Source: Alphaproteobacteria bacterium
Lineage (GTDB): Bacteria > Pseudomonadota > Alphaproteobacteria > UBA8366 > GCA-2717185
NCBI GenBank assembly: GCA_012103325.1
Contig: WLWY01000003.1
Location: 310,001 to 374,000, forward strand
Direction of reading: 5' to 3'
Length of the DNA stretch: 64,000 bases
Below are positions 35,779 through 44,981 of the stretch, piece after piece. Each line of letters begins with the position of its first letter. The first letter of the stretch is position 1. The notes under the pieces were generated by a model. The model was given only the letters and a program-made list of their open reading frames with translations. It was not told where the DNA came from and made no database searches. A program made the translations under genes and the position numbers.

Positions 35779-35910
35779 GATGTTTCTCCTTTTGTGTTGC
35801 TGGAGACCGCCCTATGCGGCCTTTCCTTGGGTCACCGATGGGGAACCATGCCTGAGGCGTATTCACGGTCGCCTTGCCTTCGCCACGAAGTGAAACGAAG
35901 GCGGCCGGTA

Positions 35911-35981
35911 AAGGAATTTTGTTTCGCGATAAGGGGCAGCAACTCCGGGATCTTCCCGGAGCTGCCCTAGGAAAATTCCTT
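35911..35981. repeat. nested 71-bp hairpin upstream of the coupling protein gene
   Basis: Outer arms AAGGAATTTT / AAAATTCCTT enclose inner arms GGGCAGC / GCTGCCC and CTCCGGGA / TCCCGGAG around a 3-base loop. The right arm is followed by TT. It is stronger than needed for a simple terminator and lies in a 465-bp gene-free stretch (35779-36243), so it may also be a DNA-structure site for replication or transfer. Confidence 0.7.
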
Positions 35982-36243
35982 TTGAACACGCCCCCGGCCT
36001 GGTTCCAGGTTGATCCCATGGAACGGACGGAGAGGACGGTTACTTACACAAACCATCGGAAACGACATTGCTGGAACCAGATACCAGACGCGGAAGTTAC
36101 GAGGTCGGCCGAGGCGAAGCCTCTTTATCTTTGCCGTGATGGCGCGATCCCGTGTCGAGAGGAACGCTTCCGCCCCACGGCGGGGCCTTCATACGTCACG
36201 CAATCGGAACACGCCGCGATGAAGCGTCAACAGGAGCACCCTC

Positions 36244-37755
36244 ATGACCAAACGAACCAACGATCTGATGCACGACATTCCGCGCGGCGTAACCAGCCGC
36301 TATCTGCGCGAACAGCGGGTTCCCCGCGGCTTCTTCCAGGACCCGGAACGCATCCTGACGCGTGACGATCTGCACTACGACCCCGCCAACCCCGGCGCCA
36401 AGATCCTGGTCGGCGCCCTTGGTGCTTATATGATCGGGATCGAAGACAACCGGCATCTCCTGACCGTCGCCGGCAACCGGTCCGGCAAATCGGTCACCGT
36501 GATCAACAATCTCTATTTCTATCTGGGCAGCGTACTCTGCACAGATCCGAAAGCGGAGCTTGCGACCAAAACGGCGCATATCCGCCATAAGCGCGGACAA
36601 AAGGTCTTCGTCCTCGATCCGTTCAAACGAGCGCGCGGCAAGGCCGTTCGCTTTCGGGCCCGCTACAATCCGCTGGCCCGTCTTAAACCGGACAATCCGT
36701 ATCCGGTCGAAGACGCCATGCTCATCGTCGATGCCTTGGTCGTCCGCTCCGGCGAAGAGAAAGACCCCCATTGGAATGAAGCCGCCGGTCAGTTCCTGCT
36801 GGGACTTATTCTATACGTCGCTTATACGCCCGATATTGACCCTAAGGACCGGACCTTGGTTACGGTGCGCAAACTGATCATGCGGGCACTGGACACGAGC
36901 GGCGAGCGCTATACCGTACCGACAATGATCTTCGCCGCAGGCCGGAAGATCGAAAAAAGCGGTCTCAACGATGTTGCCGATGCGATAGCCGGCAGCATCA
37001 CCGGGTTCTACGATAAATCCGCGACCGAGCGAGCTGGCGTGCTGTCCTCACTCAATCGCCATACCCAATTCATCGATTACGGCGCCATGAAAGAGGTGCT
37101 ACGGGGCCATGACTTCGATCTTGAGGATCTGAAGCGCGAGAAGGTATCCGTCTATCTGTGCCTGCCGGCGACGCGTATGGGCATGTGCAACCGCTGGCTT
37201 CGCCTCTTTGTGAACCAGCTGCTCCAAGCGATGGAAACCGAGGAGACCGTGCCCCCTGCCCCGGTCCTCGTCTGTCTCGACGAGTTTCCAGTCCTGGGCT
37301 TCATGAGCCAGTTGCAGGACGCGGCCGGGCAAATCGCCTCCTTCCACGTTAAGCTTTGGATCATCCTGCAGGATTGGGGTCAGGGCAAAGCCTTATACAA
37401 AGACCGCTTCGAAAGCTTCGCGGCGAATGCCGGCATTCTACAGGCCTTCGGCAATGTGGATCTGACGACGACGGAATATCTGTCGAAGCGTCTCGACAAA
37501 ACCGCCGTCGAAACGACGCGGACGGGCGAGACGGCGGCGGAACAGGTGCAGAAGGGCCTGAAGGGCGAGAACAATTCCATCGAACTGTTCGACCTGATGC
37601 GGCCAGACGAGATCAGCCGTTTCTTCGCCCGTAACGATAATCACAAGCGCCAGCTCATTCTGTGGGCCGGCAAGGCGCCGATGATCCTGCAGCGCGTTGA
37701 GTATTACGATGCAGAGGGTCCGTTCCACCACTACTTCAAAGACGCAACCGCCTGA
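36244..37755 (+). CDS. traG: TraG/VirD4-family type IV coupling ATPase
   Basis: 503 aa. Walker A AGNRSGKSVT, then LCTDPKAELATKTA, Walker B VLVCLDEFPVLG, and the C-terminal NVDLTTTEYLSKRLDKT segment typical of the family. No N-terminal membrane helices are evident, so it is the short soluble-looking type found on many alphaproteobacterial elements. It would bring the relaxase-DNA complex to a transfer channel. AGGAG lies 8 bases before the ATG. It heads a plus-strand run of six genes. Confidence 0.92.
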   Translation: MTKRTNDLMHDIPRGVTSRYLREQRVPRGFFQDPERILTRDDLHYDPANPGAKILVGALGAYMIGIEDNRHLLTVAGNRSGKSVTVINNLYFYLGSVLCTDPKAELATKTAHIRHKRGQKVFVLDPFKRARGKAVRFRARYNPLARLKPDNPYPVEDAMLIVDALVVRSGEEKDPHWNEAAGQFLLGLILYVAYTPDIDPKDRTLVTVRKLIMRALDTSGERYTVPTMIFAAGRKIEKSGLNDVADAIAGSITGFYDKSATERAGVLSSLNRHTQFIDYGAMKEVLRGHDFDLEDLKREKVSVYLCLPATRMGMCNRWLRLFVNQLLQAMETEETVPPAPVLVCLDEFPVLGFMSQLQDAAGQIASFHVKLWIILQDWGQGKALYKDRFESFAANAGILQAFGNVDLTTTEYLSKRLDKTAVETTRTGETAAEQVQKGLKGENNSIELFDLMRPDEISRFFARNDNHKRQLILWAGKAPMILQRVEYYDAEGPFHHYFKDATA

Positions 37756-37862
37756 AGACCGCGGCGCCCTTTCCGCAAGTCGAGGAAGCTACGAGGTCCC
37801 CGCTACCGGCCTCCCCTTAAAACAGGATGACCCTTCATTCCTTTTATCGGGAGGCCGATTGC

Positions 37863-38570
37863 ATGTTCACATTATCCTTCAAGGCGCTAAAGACGGGCCG
37901 CGTTCCTTCACCGTTCAAGGGAGGCCCGCCGACAATTGTCACAACGGACAATAACGGCACCACAAACATCACAGTCCAGCTGCATGCCGTAACACCCCTG
38001 CGGGCCAAGCTCTCTCTATATGCCGCCTTGGTTTCCGGTGCTGCCTTGCTCGCCTTTGGCACGCAGAGCCTCATAATCGATGGCAGTTTTAGCGCCCTGG
38101 CCTTTGCTAAACTCGGCGGAGCATCCGTCCTCACCGTGCCTTTAGCCTTGTTGGCGTTGCGGCAACTCCTCAAACGCAGCGCAACGGTTCGTTTTACGCC
38201 AAACCGCATCACCGTCCATAAAATCCTTGGCGCACGGTTCTTCGAGCGCGCGCATCCGCACAGCTTTGTGCTGTTGCCGCACGACAAGGCGGAGAAGGAA
38301 CAGGACCGCCATGCCTTCCTCGACCGCAAACGCCCGCCCAAATGGTGGTCATTAAAACGCAAGAAGTATTACAGCACTTCCTTCCATGTCGTCCTCGAAT
38401 GCTTCGGCGAGCGGCATGACATTCTCACCGTTTATGGCCGCAAGAAAGCGACAGCCTTCCAGGCGCGTCTGCAAGCCTGCGACGCGGTGATGGACGGCGC
38501 CGATTTCGGTGACAGTGGCATATCGCTCTCGCCCGATGCCGATTGGAACGTCGAGGCCGGCGGCCTCTGA
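37863..38570 (+). CDS. membrane protein of unknown function in the mobilisation cluster
   Basis: 235 aa from the ATG at 37863, chosen for the GGGAGG 9 bases upstream. Two hydrophobic segments (about residues 50-75, LYAALVSGAALLAFGTQSL, and 85-105, LGGASVLTVPLALLALRQLL) separate a short N-terminal region from a cytosolic basic domain (KRPPKWWSLKRKKYYSTSF). The fold resembles small PH-like membrane proteins of conjugative elements, but no family is certain. Coding strand and spacing place it in one operon with the coupling ATPase. Confidence 0.7.
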   Translation: MFTLSFKALKTGRVPSPFKGGPPTIVTTDNNGTTNITVQLHAVTPLRAKLSLYAALVSGAALLAFGTQSLIIDGSFSALAFAKLGGASVLTVPLALLALRQLLKRSATVRFTPNRITVHKILGARFFERAHPHSFVLLPHDKAEKEQDRHAFLDRKRPPKWWSLKRKKYYSTSFHVVLECFGERHDILTVYGRKKATAFQARLQACDAVMDGADFGDSGISLSPDADWNVEAGGL

Positions 38571-38607
38571 GCCGCGAGCGGCCCTTTCCTTAAGAAGGAG
38601 AAACATC

Positions 38608-39150
38608 ATGACCGGTAACATTACGATCAATGTCGCAGAGGGCACATCGGATCTGGATCAAACCTTCAACGAGAATGCCGGGGACCCCATTGGCACGCCC
38701 GATGCCGGGGCTAATGTCGGCGCGACGGCACAAGCCGAGATCCAGACCATTCAGGAAGCCGAACAAGCGCTGGCGCAACATGACGATCGCTGGCGGCGGC
38801 TTAGCGACCGACTCGCGAACCGGCCCCAAGCAGCGCCCTCTCTCGAAGTGGATGGCGGATCGCAGCGAAGCGTTACCCGGGAGTACACCGCGTATCGCCG
38901 GGAATGGGATGCACAAAGAGAGGCGATCGAAATCGGCGCTATCCGAGATACGATAGATATCCGTGCCAACGGGACAACGCTGACGAACGAATTCTCAGCA
39001 AACGCGGAACAGGCCGGGCCTGAACCGAGTCTCGCCGAGTGCCCGTCACCAACAGATCAGGACAATATGCCTAACAATGACGGCGAAAGCCGTTTCCAAC
39101 GCGCCTTCTCCGCAACGGCGCCGGAGTTCACGCGATCGAATGGCCGCTAA
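38608..39150 (+). CDS. hydrophilic protein of unknown function
   Basis: 180 aa from the ATG at 38608, with AAGGAG 8 bases upstream. No signal peptide or membrane helix. Central helical region (QAEIQTIQEAEQALAQHDDR, then YRREWDAQREAIEIG) is coiled-coil-like; termini are Asn/Ser/Gly-rich and probably disordered. Not recognised. It sits between membrane proteins of the mobilisation operon. Confidence 0.65.
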   Translation: MTGNITINVAEGTSDLDQTFNENAGDPIGTPDAGANVGATAQAEIQTIQEAEQALAQHDDRWRRLSDRLANRPQAAPSLEVDGGSQRSVTREYTAYRREWDAQREAIEIGAIRDTIDIRANGTTLTNEFSANAEQAGPEPSLAECPSPTDQDNMPNNDGESRFQRAFSATAPEFTRSNGR

Positions 39151-39245
39151 CACGATCCAGGCCGCGCGAGGCAAGCACGAGGTATGCGCATCTCAAGACG
39201 AGTCACCATCCAGTTTGCAACACGAATTGGATAAGGACTTCCAAC

Positions 39246-40508
39246 ATGAACCACAGCCTCATACCGATATTCGGCAACAAACGTGTCAAAGCGCTGTTAG
39301 CGACGCTGGTTTGTTGCAGCGCCTATTTTACCTATGACGGCGCCGTCATCGCCATCACCGCAGGAACAGCGGACTGGATGGGCCATGCCGGCGCCCTTGT
39401 ATTTAGCCTGTCTTCGTCTACGGCGATCTACCTGCTTTGGACGGCAGCGCCCGTCGCTGTCTCCAAACTCGAGGTGCCGCTGGAGCGCGTTCTTGGCTTG
39501 TGCATTACATTCTTCAGCGCTTTCCTCATCGCCTGCCTCTCCAGTTGGCTCAATGTCGCTTCAATTGCCGGCACCGCCGCCATTGTCTTTCACATGAACG
39601 TGCTTCTTGTGGAATTCGAAGCTGTCCTGGAACAGCGGTTCACGGCAATCGTATCGACCAAATCCCTCCTACCGGATCTCAAGCAAGCGCAAACGCTCTA
39701 CTTAGCGCGCCGCGAGTCCGAATACCGGCGCGGCGCCTATACGGGGATCCCTGGCCCCGGCAGTGTCGAGCAGCTGCTGCAGTCGCTATCGGACCAGTTC
39801 GGCACGCTGGAAGGCAGTTTCGCCATCGAGCTCGTCCGCCGCGAGGGGATTGCCAAGCAGGCGCGCGAACAGTTGGACGTAATGCGCAAAGTCGCCAATG
39901 CGCCGGGCGAACCAAACGTACGCATGGACAATCTGGCCCGTGAAGCGGACAAGCTGCGCGCCTTGTTGTCTGAGTTGGATCCACGGGGGCTCATTAAGAG
40001 CCTGCAGCGCACACTGCACGCCATGCCGCGTGAAGTCGATCTGCAGTCGACCTCCTCTAGATCCTCAAGGGGCGCTAACGCCCAGCGGGCCGCATTGGAG
40101 CGCATTCACGGCGAGCTCATAAAAACCGTTGGGCAGTTCGGAGCAGAACTGGCAATGCTCTCAAAGCTTCCTGTTCCCGCCGTTCCGGCCATCACCAGGC
40201 TCAACGCGATCGAGGCGGTCATCCGGTATCCGCTGCAACATGCGCCCTTTTGGGCCGGCGGAATCGCGCTTGATGCCACGCCAACGGTTCTGCTGCTGTA
40301 CGCGATGATCCTGATGTATGTGCGCGGCCGCGCCGGCCTCTTCGACGATGCGTCAAATGACGTAACGATGAAAGAGGCCCAAGTCGTCCTGCATGCCCTA
40401 GAAACGATACGCGAGGCCCGTATTAGCCGGGAGGCAATGGACCGTCAGCACGACGAGCTGACCGGAGCCCCGTTGTTAAAGGACGAGTCCAATGCCAAAT
40501 CCGATTGA
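39246..40508 (+). CDS. multi-pass membrane protein with long coiled-coil loop
   Basis: 420 aa, family not recognised. Four hydrophobic segments in the first 120 residues (for example LLATLVCCSAYFTYDGAVIA and AGALVFSLSSSTAIYLLW), a soluble helical stretch (about 130-330; REGIAKQAREQLDVMRKV), and one more membrane helix near 350-365 (DATPTVLLLYAMILMYV). The layout suggests an integral membrane protein with a large cytosolic or periplasmic helical domain, perhaps part of a transfer apparatus specific to this element. Confidence 0.7.
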   Translation: MNHSLIPIFGNKRVKALLATLVCCSAYFTYDGAVIAITAGTADWMGHAGALVFSLSSSTAIYLLWTAAPVAVSKLEVPLERVLGLCITFFSAFLIACLSSWLNVASIAGTAAIVFHMNVLLVEFEAVLEQRFTAIVSTKSLLPDLKQAQTLYLARRESEYRRGAYTGIPGPGSVEQLLQSLSDQFGTLEGSFAIELVRREGIAKQAREQLDVMRKVANAPGEPNVRMDNLAREADKLRALLSELDPRGLIKSLQRTLHAMPREVDLQSTSSRSSRGANAQRAALERIHGELIKTVGQFGAELAMLSKLPVPAVPAITRLNAIEAVIRYPLQHAPFWAGGIALDATPTVLLLYAMILMYVRGRAGLFDDASNDVTMKEAQVVLHALETIREARISREAMDRQHDELTGAPLLKDESNAKSD

Positions 40509-40734
40509 AAATATGAACAAGGGCAGCGCGTGGCTTGCCAGGCTATTCACCTTCGCTGCCCTGCTTCTCGTTGCGGGTCTGATAGCCTCCGACATTGCCC
40601 ATGTTGCATCCAGACCGCCGCCGGGCAAGTCGGTTGTCGCCCCCTCCCCCGAGACGCTGCCGCCAACGTCACCATGCCAGCTCACGCAAGACGGGATGCA
40701 AATTTGCGACATTCCGCCACCTTCATTCCCGTAG
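40492..40734 (+). CDS. small single-pass membrane protein
   Basis: 80 aa; overlaps the previous gene by 17 bases. One membrane helix (WLARLFTFAALLLVAGLIA) and a Pro-rich exported tail with two Cys (SPCQLTQDGMQICDIP) that could form a disulfide. Unknown function; coupling by overlap suggests a partner of the larger membrane protein. Confidence 0.65.
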   Translation: MPNPIENMNKGSAWLARLFTFAALLLVAGLIASDIAHVASRPPPGKSVVAPSPETLPPTSPCQLTQDGMQICDIPPPSFP

Positions 40735-40750
40735 GCCCGAGGAGAATTCC

Positions 40751-41371
40751 ATGTCCATCACGAGACGACTGTTTGTCAGAGGCTTATGCGCCAGCCCCTT
40801 CTGCGGAAGTGTCGCTAACGCCGACATTCCGTCGATCATTGTCGATGGCGACACCCGCTTGATCTGCGGCCTGCGGAACCCACCGAACTACAAATACATA
40901 GAGAATGTGCGCAAAGCACGGCCGGAAGCGACGCGTGTTGTCCATTCAATTGCGAAACTAATTGGTGTACGGCCTCTCTTTGAAGTCGTCGAAGCAGACT
41001 TTAAGAAAGACTATGTCGCGCTCGCAGCCCTGCATGACGACAAGCGCTATGTGATTTGCGATGCCAAATGGTTCAAGTTCGAAGCAAACGTGGTTGGTTG
41101 GTATATGGTCTGGGTCATCGCCCACGAGATCGGCCATCACATCTATGGTCATCCGTATCGCCCATGGCCAAACAATCATCGACGGGAACTCGATGCCGAT
41201 CGTTTCAGCGGTTGGACTATAGCACGGCTCGGCGGGCGGTTGGAGCAAGCCTTGAGCTTTATGCCGTCTTTGACCGAGCAGGACACCGAGACTCATCCGG
41301 GCCGGAGCCAAAGAATAAAGGCCACGCGCGAAGGCTGGGTCGCAGGATCACTGGAAAACCATCGTCGCTAG
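40751..41371 (+). CDS. exported zinc metalloprotease-like protein (HEIGH motif)
   Basis: 206 aa. The ATG at 40751 is preceded by GAGGAG and begins MSITRRLFVRGLC, which resembles a twin-Arg signal although the hydrophobic core is weak. Zinc-protease features: MVWVIAHEIGHHIYGHP (HExxH with a third ligand candidate) and RRELDADRFSGWTIARLGG, the ExxxD helix of M48-type peptidases. Likely a periplasmic peptidase that could remodel the cell wall for transfer or process another island product. Last gene of the mobilisation run. Confidence 0.75.
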   Translation: MSITRRLFVRGLCASPFCGSVANADIPSIIVDGDTRLICGLRNPPNYKYIENVRKARPEATRVVHSIAKLIGVRPLFEVVEADFKKDYVALAALHDDKRYVICDAKWFKFEANVVGWYMVWVIAHEIGHHIYGHPYRPWPNNHRRELDADRFSGWTIARLGGRLEQALSFMPSLTEQDTETHPGRSQRIKATREGWVAGSLENHRR

Positions 41372-41493
41372 TATGCACTGCGACGAGCCACCGCAAGATT
41401 TGAAATGCCTGCAGCGGACTCCCCAAAATTCCCTCGCCGCACTACTCTAAATAGAAGCTCGTTCTCAGTGAAACCGTTGATCGGAGTGTTAGG

Positions 41494-41943
41494 TTGAATT
41501 GGCTTGCATATGAATTCCGATCCAGAGCCCTCCTTATAAGAGGTTTGTTCTGGATGCTAACGAATTTCTTCTTGAATAAAAACAAATGGCAAACCCGGGC
41601 CCTTGATTCCTTAAAGAAACTCGCTGAGCTGCAGCCAAAAGTACTAGGTGGTGCCCGATGGCAATTCTACCAAAAATACTACGCCGAAATGTTAGCATTT
41701 TATGCTGCGAAGGCAGATGATCCGGAGCTCGCCCGAAGATCGTTAGAGGCCTTCGATTCGCTGTATCCGTATCTTGATCGTACAAAAAGTACTAGCGTTT
41801 GGGTTTCATTTCACAGCGAACACGCAAATGCACTCTTAACAGCAGCAAAATTAACCGGCGATGCTGAACTATGCGTTCTGGCACAAGCGTCACTAAAAAG
41901 ACTTCTGACAGAATGGACAAAGCGAAGCAGACCTAAAAAATGA
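41494..41943 (+). CDS. N-terminal fragment of a TPR-CHAT protein (cut by in-frame UGA)
   Basis: 149 codons from a TTG start with GGAG 8 bases upstream. The product is helical (LARRSLEAFDSLYPYL, AQASLKRLLTEWTKRSRPKK) and reads as TPR repeats. The UGA at 41941-41943 is in the same frame as the long gene that follows, and the next residues (ADTQFRIGMVHTESNKW) continue a TPR unit without a gap. In this repeat type the pattern P..WA.TQ..LG puts a Trp where the UGA stands, and the next unit here has HPIKWVAARG. A TGG-to-TGA change is the simplest explanation. Confidence 0.65.
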   Translation: MNWLAYEFRSRALLIRGLFWMLTNFFLNKNKWQTRALDSLKKLAELQPKVLGGARWQFYQKYYAEMLAFYAAKADDPELARRSLEAFDSLYPYLDRTKSTSVWVSFHSEHANALLTAAKLTGDAELCVLAQASLKRLLTEWTKRSRPKK

Positions 41944-41967
41944 GCGGATACCCAATTTCGTATCGGA

Positions 41968-44895
41968 ATGGTACATACCGAATCGAACAAATGGCCGGAA
42001 GCGATCGAAGCCTTCCAAAGGGTCACCGAAGTTTATACAAATGCACGACACCCCATTAAGTGGGTTGCTGCACGTGGCATGCAAGCGATGTGTCTACTGA
42101 AGATTGGCAGCATTGATTCTCTTACACAATCAAGAGAAATTGCCCTCGAACTCAAAGAGCTCAGACCAAGACGTCGTAAATTCGAATTTGATGCTGCTGT
42201 CGCAATGTTAGTAACCTATGTAACACAATATCTAATTGTCAGCGGTATAAGGGACGAGCAGTTAGAGAAAACTGCGGAAGCCACACTAACAAAAGTTGCA
42301 GAGCGAATACGGCCAGGCCGCCCAACGTCTCTTGAGATTGAATTTAGAATCTTCGAGGGTTTGATGGATCTCTGTGTGGGTCTTCTGGAATTCGACCAGG
42401 CTCGTCAAGAAACGGGTAATCAAATACTAGAAATCGCACGTGATGACGCGTTAAAGATCAAAAATAAAGAGCTTCTCCAAAAAATAGGATTACACCTTGC
42501 CCAATATCACGTTCTACAAACAAAAAAAGAAAACTTTTCATTAAAATCACTTGGCATGGCTCGCATTTCTGTTGACGAATTTTCCGCTGTCAATGGCCCC
42601 TTAAACATTTCAGTCAAACTTAACATCTTAACCGCCGCAAACCTTGATAGTTTTCCAGCAACCAATCAGTATGGAAAAATTCCTAAATCAAAAATAAATC
42701 TATCGATCCTTTTGAAAGATATAGAGAAAGCTAACGTTAATCCGGAAGTAGAATTTTTTGAAAAATTGGCAGCAAGACAGTTTGAAGACGGCCACGTAAA
42801 GGAAGCGAAACAGATCGTAGAATACTGCATAGATAAATTCTATTATTTGGAATATTTAACAAAGAAAGATAAATTATTATCATTATCGATATTTGATAAA
42901 ATAACTTATCTAAACCTGTATCTAATGTCTGGAAAAATAGAACAAAACATTAGTACGTTAGAATGGGTTTTGACTACGTGTAAAAATTTAGAGCACGAGT
43001 ATTTAGGAGATCAACCACCCGCTCTTATTATTGTTATGATAAAAACACTTACTGTAGATATCTTAGATGGGATGTATGCCATAAAAAAATCTGTTTACTT
43101 ATTAAAGGAGCAAATTGATATACTGGAATCAATAATTTCGATTTTATCTATGACAGATTTTAGATCTGCAAAGGTTGACCTACAAATTGGACTCACATCG
43201 AAATTGATCACATTATCCAAAGAGTTGGATATTTTTGAAAATAAATCTCTACAAGAAAAACTAACAAATTCGCTCGAATCCTGTCTATATTACCTTAATG
43301 ATGACAATTTGGATTTTGTTTCATTCTCTGACAGAGCAGTGCTCATACATCGCATGAGTAAGTTCGGCGACATTCTTGCTTACCTTTATTTACGACGCGG
43401 AAAATCGGACCACGCACTATTATCGGCCCATCAAACACGCTCTACATGGTTAAGTTCGGTATTTCAGGAAAACGACAAACATGCCGGTTCAGGTGAAGGA
43501 AATGTACTTCGAGATGCCAGAGTTAAGTGGCAAGACTCGACTGAGAATCTTGAAAATTTTGTAGCAGCCAATCTCACGAACTCAAAATCCGATTTTTCAG
43601 AGACACTGCTAGAATTGATCGAAGAAGCTGACGATGCACATTATGACTATAAACAGCAAGCAACATCCGTCCAGAACACTCAAGTTATACCAGTAGCTTT
43701 CGAGTTCGTCCAATCTCTGGTTTGCGATCTGCCGGAAAAAGCGGTCCTTCTCATACCAATAGTCACGGTTCTCGGCGGTGCGGTAATCATCGTACGTTCC
43801 CATGCATCACCGGGCGATTATGCAATTTTGCTCGGTAGCGAAGCAATCTTGGTACCGGAGCTCACCGAAGCTTGGGTGGATCGTTTAACTGGCGATAGCA
43901 CCGGCATGAGCAAGATACGCTCTCTACTGGCCAAGTCCGCAAGATCGTCGATCGAAGGCAAGAACGACGCATCATTATGGTTAGGTCATGCCAATCGTCT
44001 GTTGGAGTCCATTGCAACTGAAATCTGGGACGTCTTGTTCGCGGCCATTGACGATTCTGTGCTTAAGGTATCTGACCTAGATCAGCTATTTATATTTGCG
44101 CCCGGTAAACTCACGCTCTTACCGCTTCACGCTGCGTGCCGAGAGGAGCCAACAACAGGATTACCACGCTACCTAATACAGGATTGCGCCGTGAGCTATT
44201 GGCCTAGTCTCAGTAAAGGGGCCCAGGGAGCGGAGCGGAAAGCGAGCACGAGCGAAACACTTGTTGTGAAAGATCCAACAGATGATCTTAAAATCGACCT
44301 TGGTCCGCTGGAAGAGGACGATAACAGCCTCGTCATAGGAAAAGGACGAGCGTTAACCGGGACACTCAAAGACGTTCGCGAAGCCTTGCCTGCCGCCGCG
44401 CAAATAATTTTTCATTGCCATGGAAAATGGGACGCAAGGAACCCCACCAACAATGGGATTGTACTCGCAGATGGCGTTCTGACACTTCAAGATATTCGTA
44501 ATTTGGATCTTTCCGAGGCAGAAACAATCGTGCTCGCAGCGTGTGATTCCGGCTTGATCGAGTCGAACCGCACTCCCAATGAATTCCTAGGGTTACCATC
44601 GAGTTTCCTGGAAGCCGGGGCCGGGTCCGTAGTGTCTTCGCTTTGGCCAGTGACGGAATCCGTCAGCAGGCAAATCATAGCGTCTATACATTCGGGCAGA
44701 GGCAATGCAGACAGTCCTTCAATGTCGGTGAAGTCCGTGCAGAACGGGTTACTCAGAAGGAAAGGTTCCCTAGCTGACAGAACGTCCGCAATCGACGGGA
44801 GCGAAGACAATTATGGCCAATGGGTTGCACGAACACCCGCCGCCCCAATTCATTGGGCATCCTTTTTCACCACGACGACCCGAAACAATCTGTAG
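41968..44895 (+). CDS. TPR-CHAT domain protease (main part of the broken gene)
   Basis: 975 aa to the TAG at 44895. The first 200 residues carry TPR-like helices (KWPEAIEAFQRVTEVYT). A long AT-rich helical middle follows. The C-terminal CHAT (caspase HetF-associated with TPR) domain spans about residues 690-970: catalytic His in IIFHCHGKW (His818) and catalytic Cys859 in VLAACDSGLIE, with SSFLEAGAGSVVSSLWPV and the closing PIHWASFFTTT. The catalytic dyad is intact. With the upstream fragment, the full gene would be 1,133 aa with UGA at codon 150. CHAT proteases act in bacterial immunity and cell-suicide systems. Internal initiation at 41968 would still make a protease without its first repeats; no good ribosome site is seen there. 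Confidence 0.85.
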   Translation: MVHTESNKWPEAIEAFQRVTEVYTNARHPIKWVAARGMQAMCLLKIGSIDSLTQSREIALELKELRPRRRKFEFDAAVAMLVTYVTQYLIVSGIRDEQLEKTAEATLTKVAERIRPGRPTSLEIEFRIFEGLMDLCVGLLEFDQARQETGNQILEIARDDALKIKNKELLQKIGLHLAQYHVLQTKKENFSLKSLGMARISVDEFSAVNGPLNISVKLNILTAANLDSFPATNQYGKIPKSKINLSILLKDIEKANVNPEVEFFEKLAARQFEDGHVKEAKQIVEYCIDKFYYLEYLTKKDKLLSLSIFDKITYLNLYLMSGKIEQNISTLEWVLTTCKNLEHEYLGDQPPALIIVMIKTLTVDILDGMYAIKKSVYLLKEQIDILESIISILSMTDFRSAKVDLQIGLTSKLITLSKELDIFENKSLQEKLTNSLESCLYYLNDDNLDFVSFSDRAVLIHRMSKFGDILAYLYLRRGKSDHALLSAHQTRSTWLSSVFQENDKHAGSGEGNVLRDARVKWQDSTENLENFVAANLTNSKSDFSETLLELIEEADDAHYDYKQQATSVQNTQVIPVAFEFVQSLVCDLPEKAVLLIPIVTVLGGAVIIVRSHASPGDYAILLGSEAILVPELTEAWVDRLTGDSTGMSKIRSLLAKSARSSIEGKNDASLWLGHANRLLESIATEIWDVLFAAIDDSVLKVSDLDQLFIFAPGKLTLLPLHAACREEPTTGLPRYLIQDCAVSYWPSLSKGAQGAERKASTSETLVVKDPTDDLKIDLGPLEEDDNSLVIGKGRALTGTLKDVREALPAAAQIIFHCHGKWDARNPTNNGIVLADGVLTLQDIRNLDLSEAETIVLAACDSGLIESNRTPNEFLGLPSSFLEAGAGSVVSSLWPVTESVSRQIIASIHSGRGNADSPSMSVKSVQNGLLRRKGSLADRTSAIDGSEDNYGQWVARTPAAPIHWASFFTTTTRNNL

Positions 44896-44981
44896 TTGAC
44901 GTCGCATGACGCGCCGTATCAGGATGACGCGTACCCAAACCTCAGGAACAGCCCTCCAACACCACAATTGAGACATGCAGC

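Noticed and set aside
41941..41943. UGA recoded as selenocysteine
   Set aside because: No convincing SECIS-like hairpin just after the codon and no redox-type motif; a TPR repeat is an unlikely place for selenocysteine. A Trp-to-stop change explains the data better.
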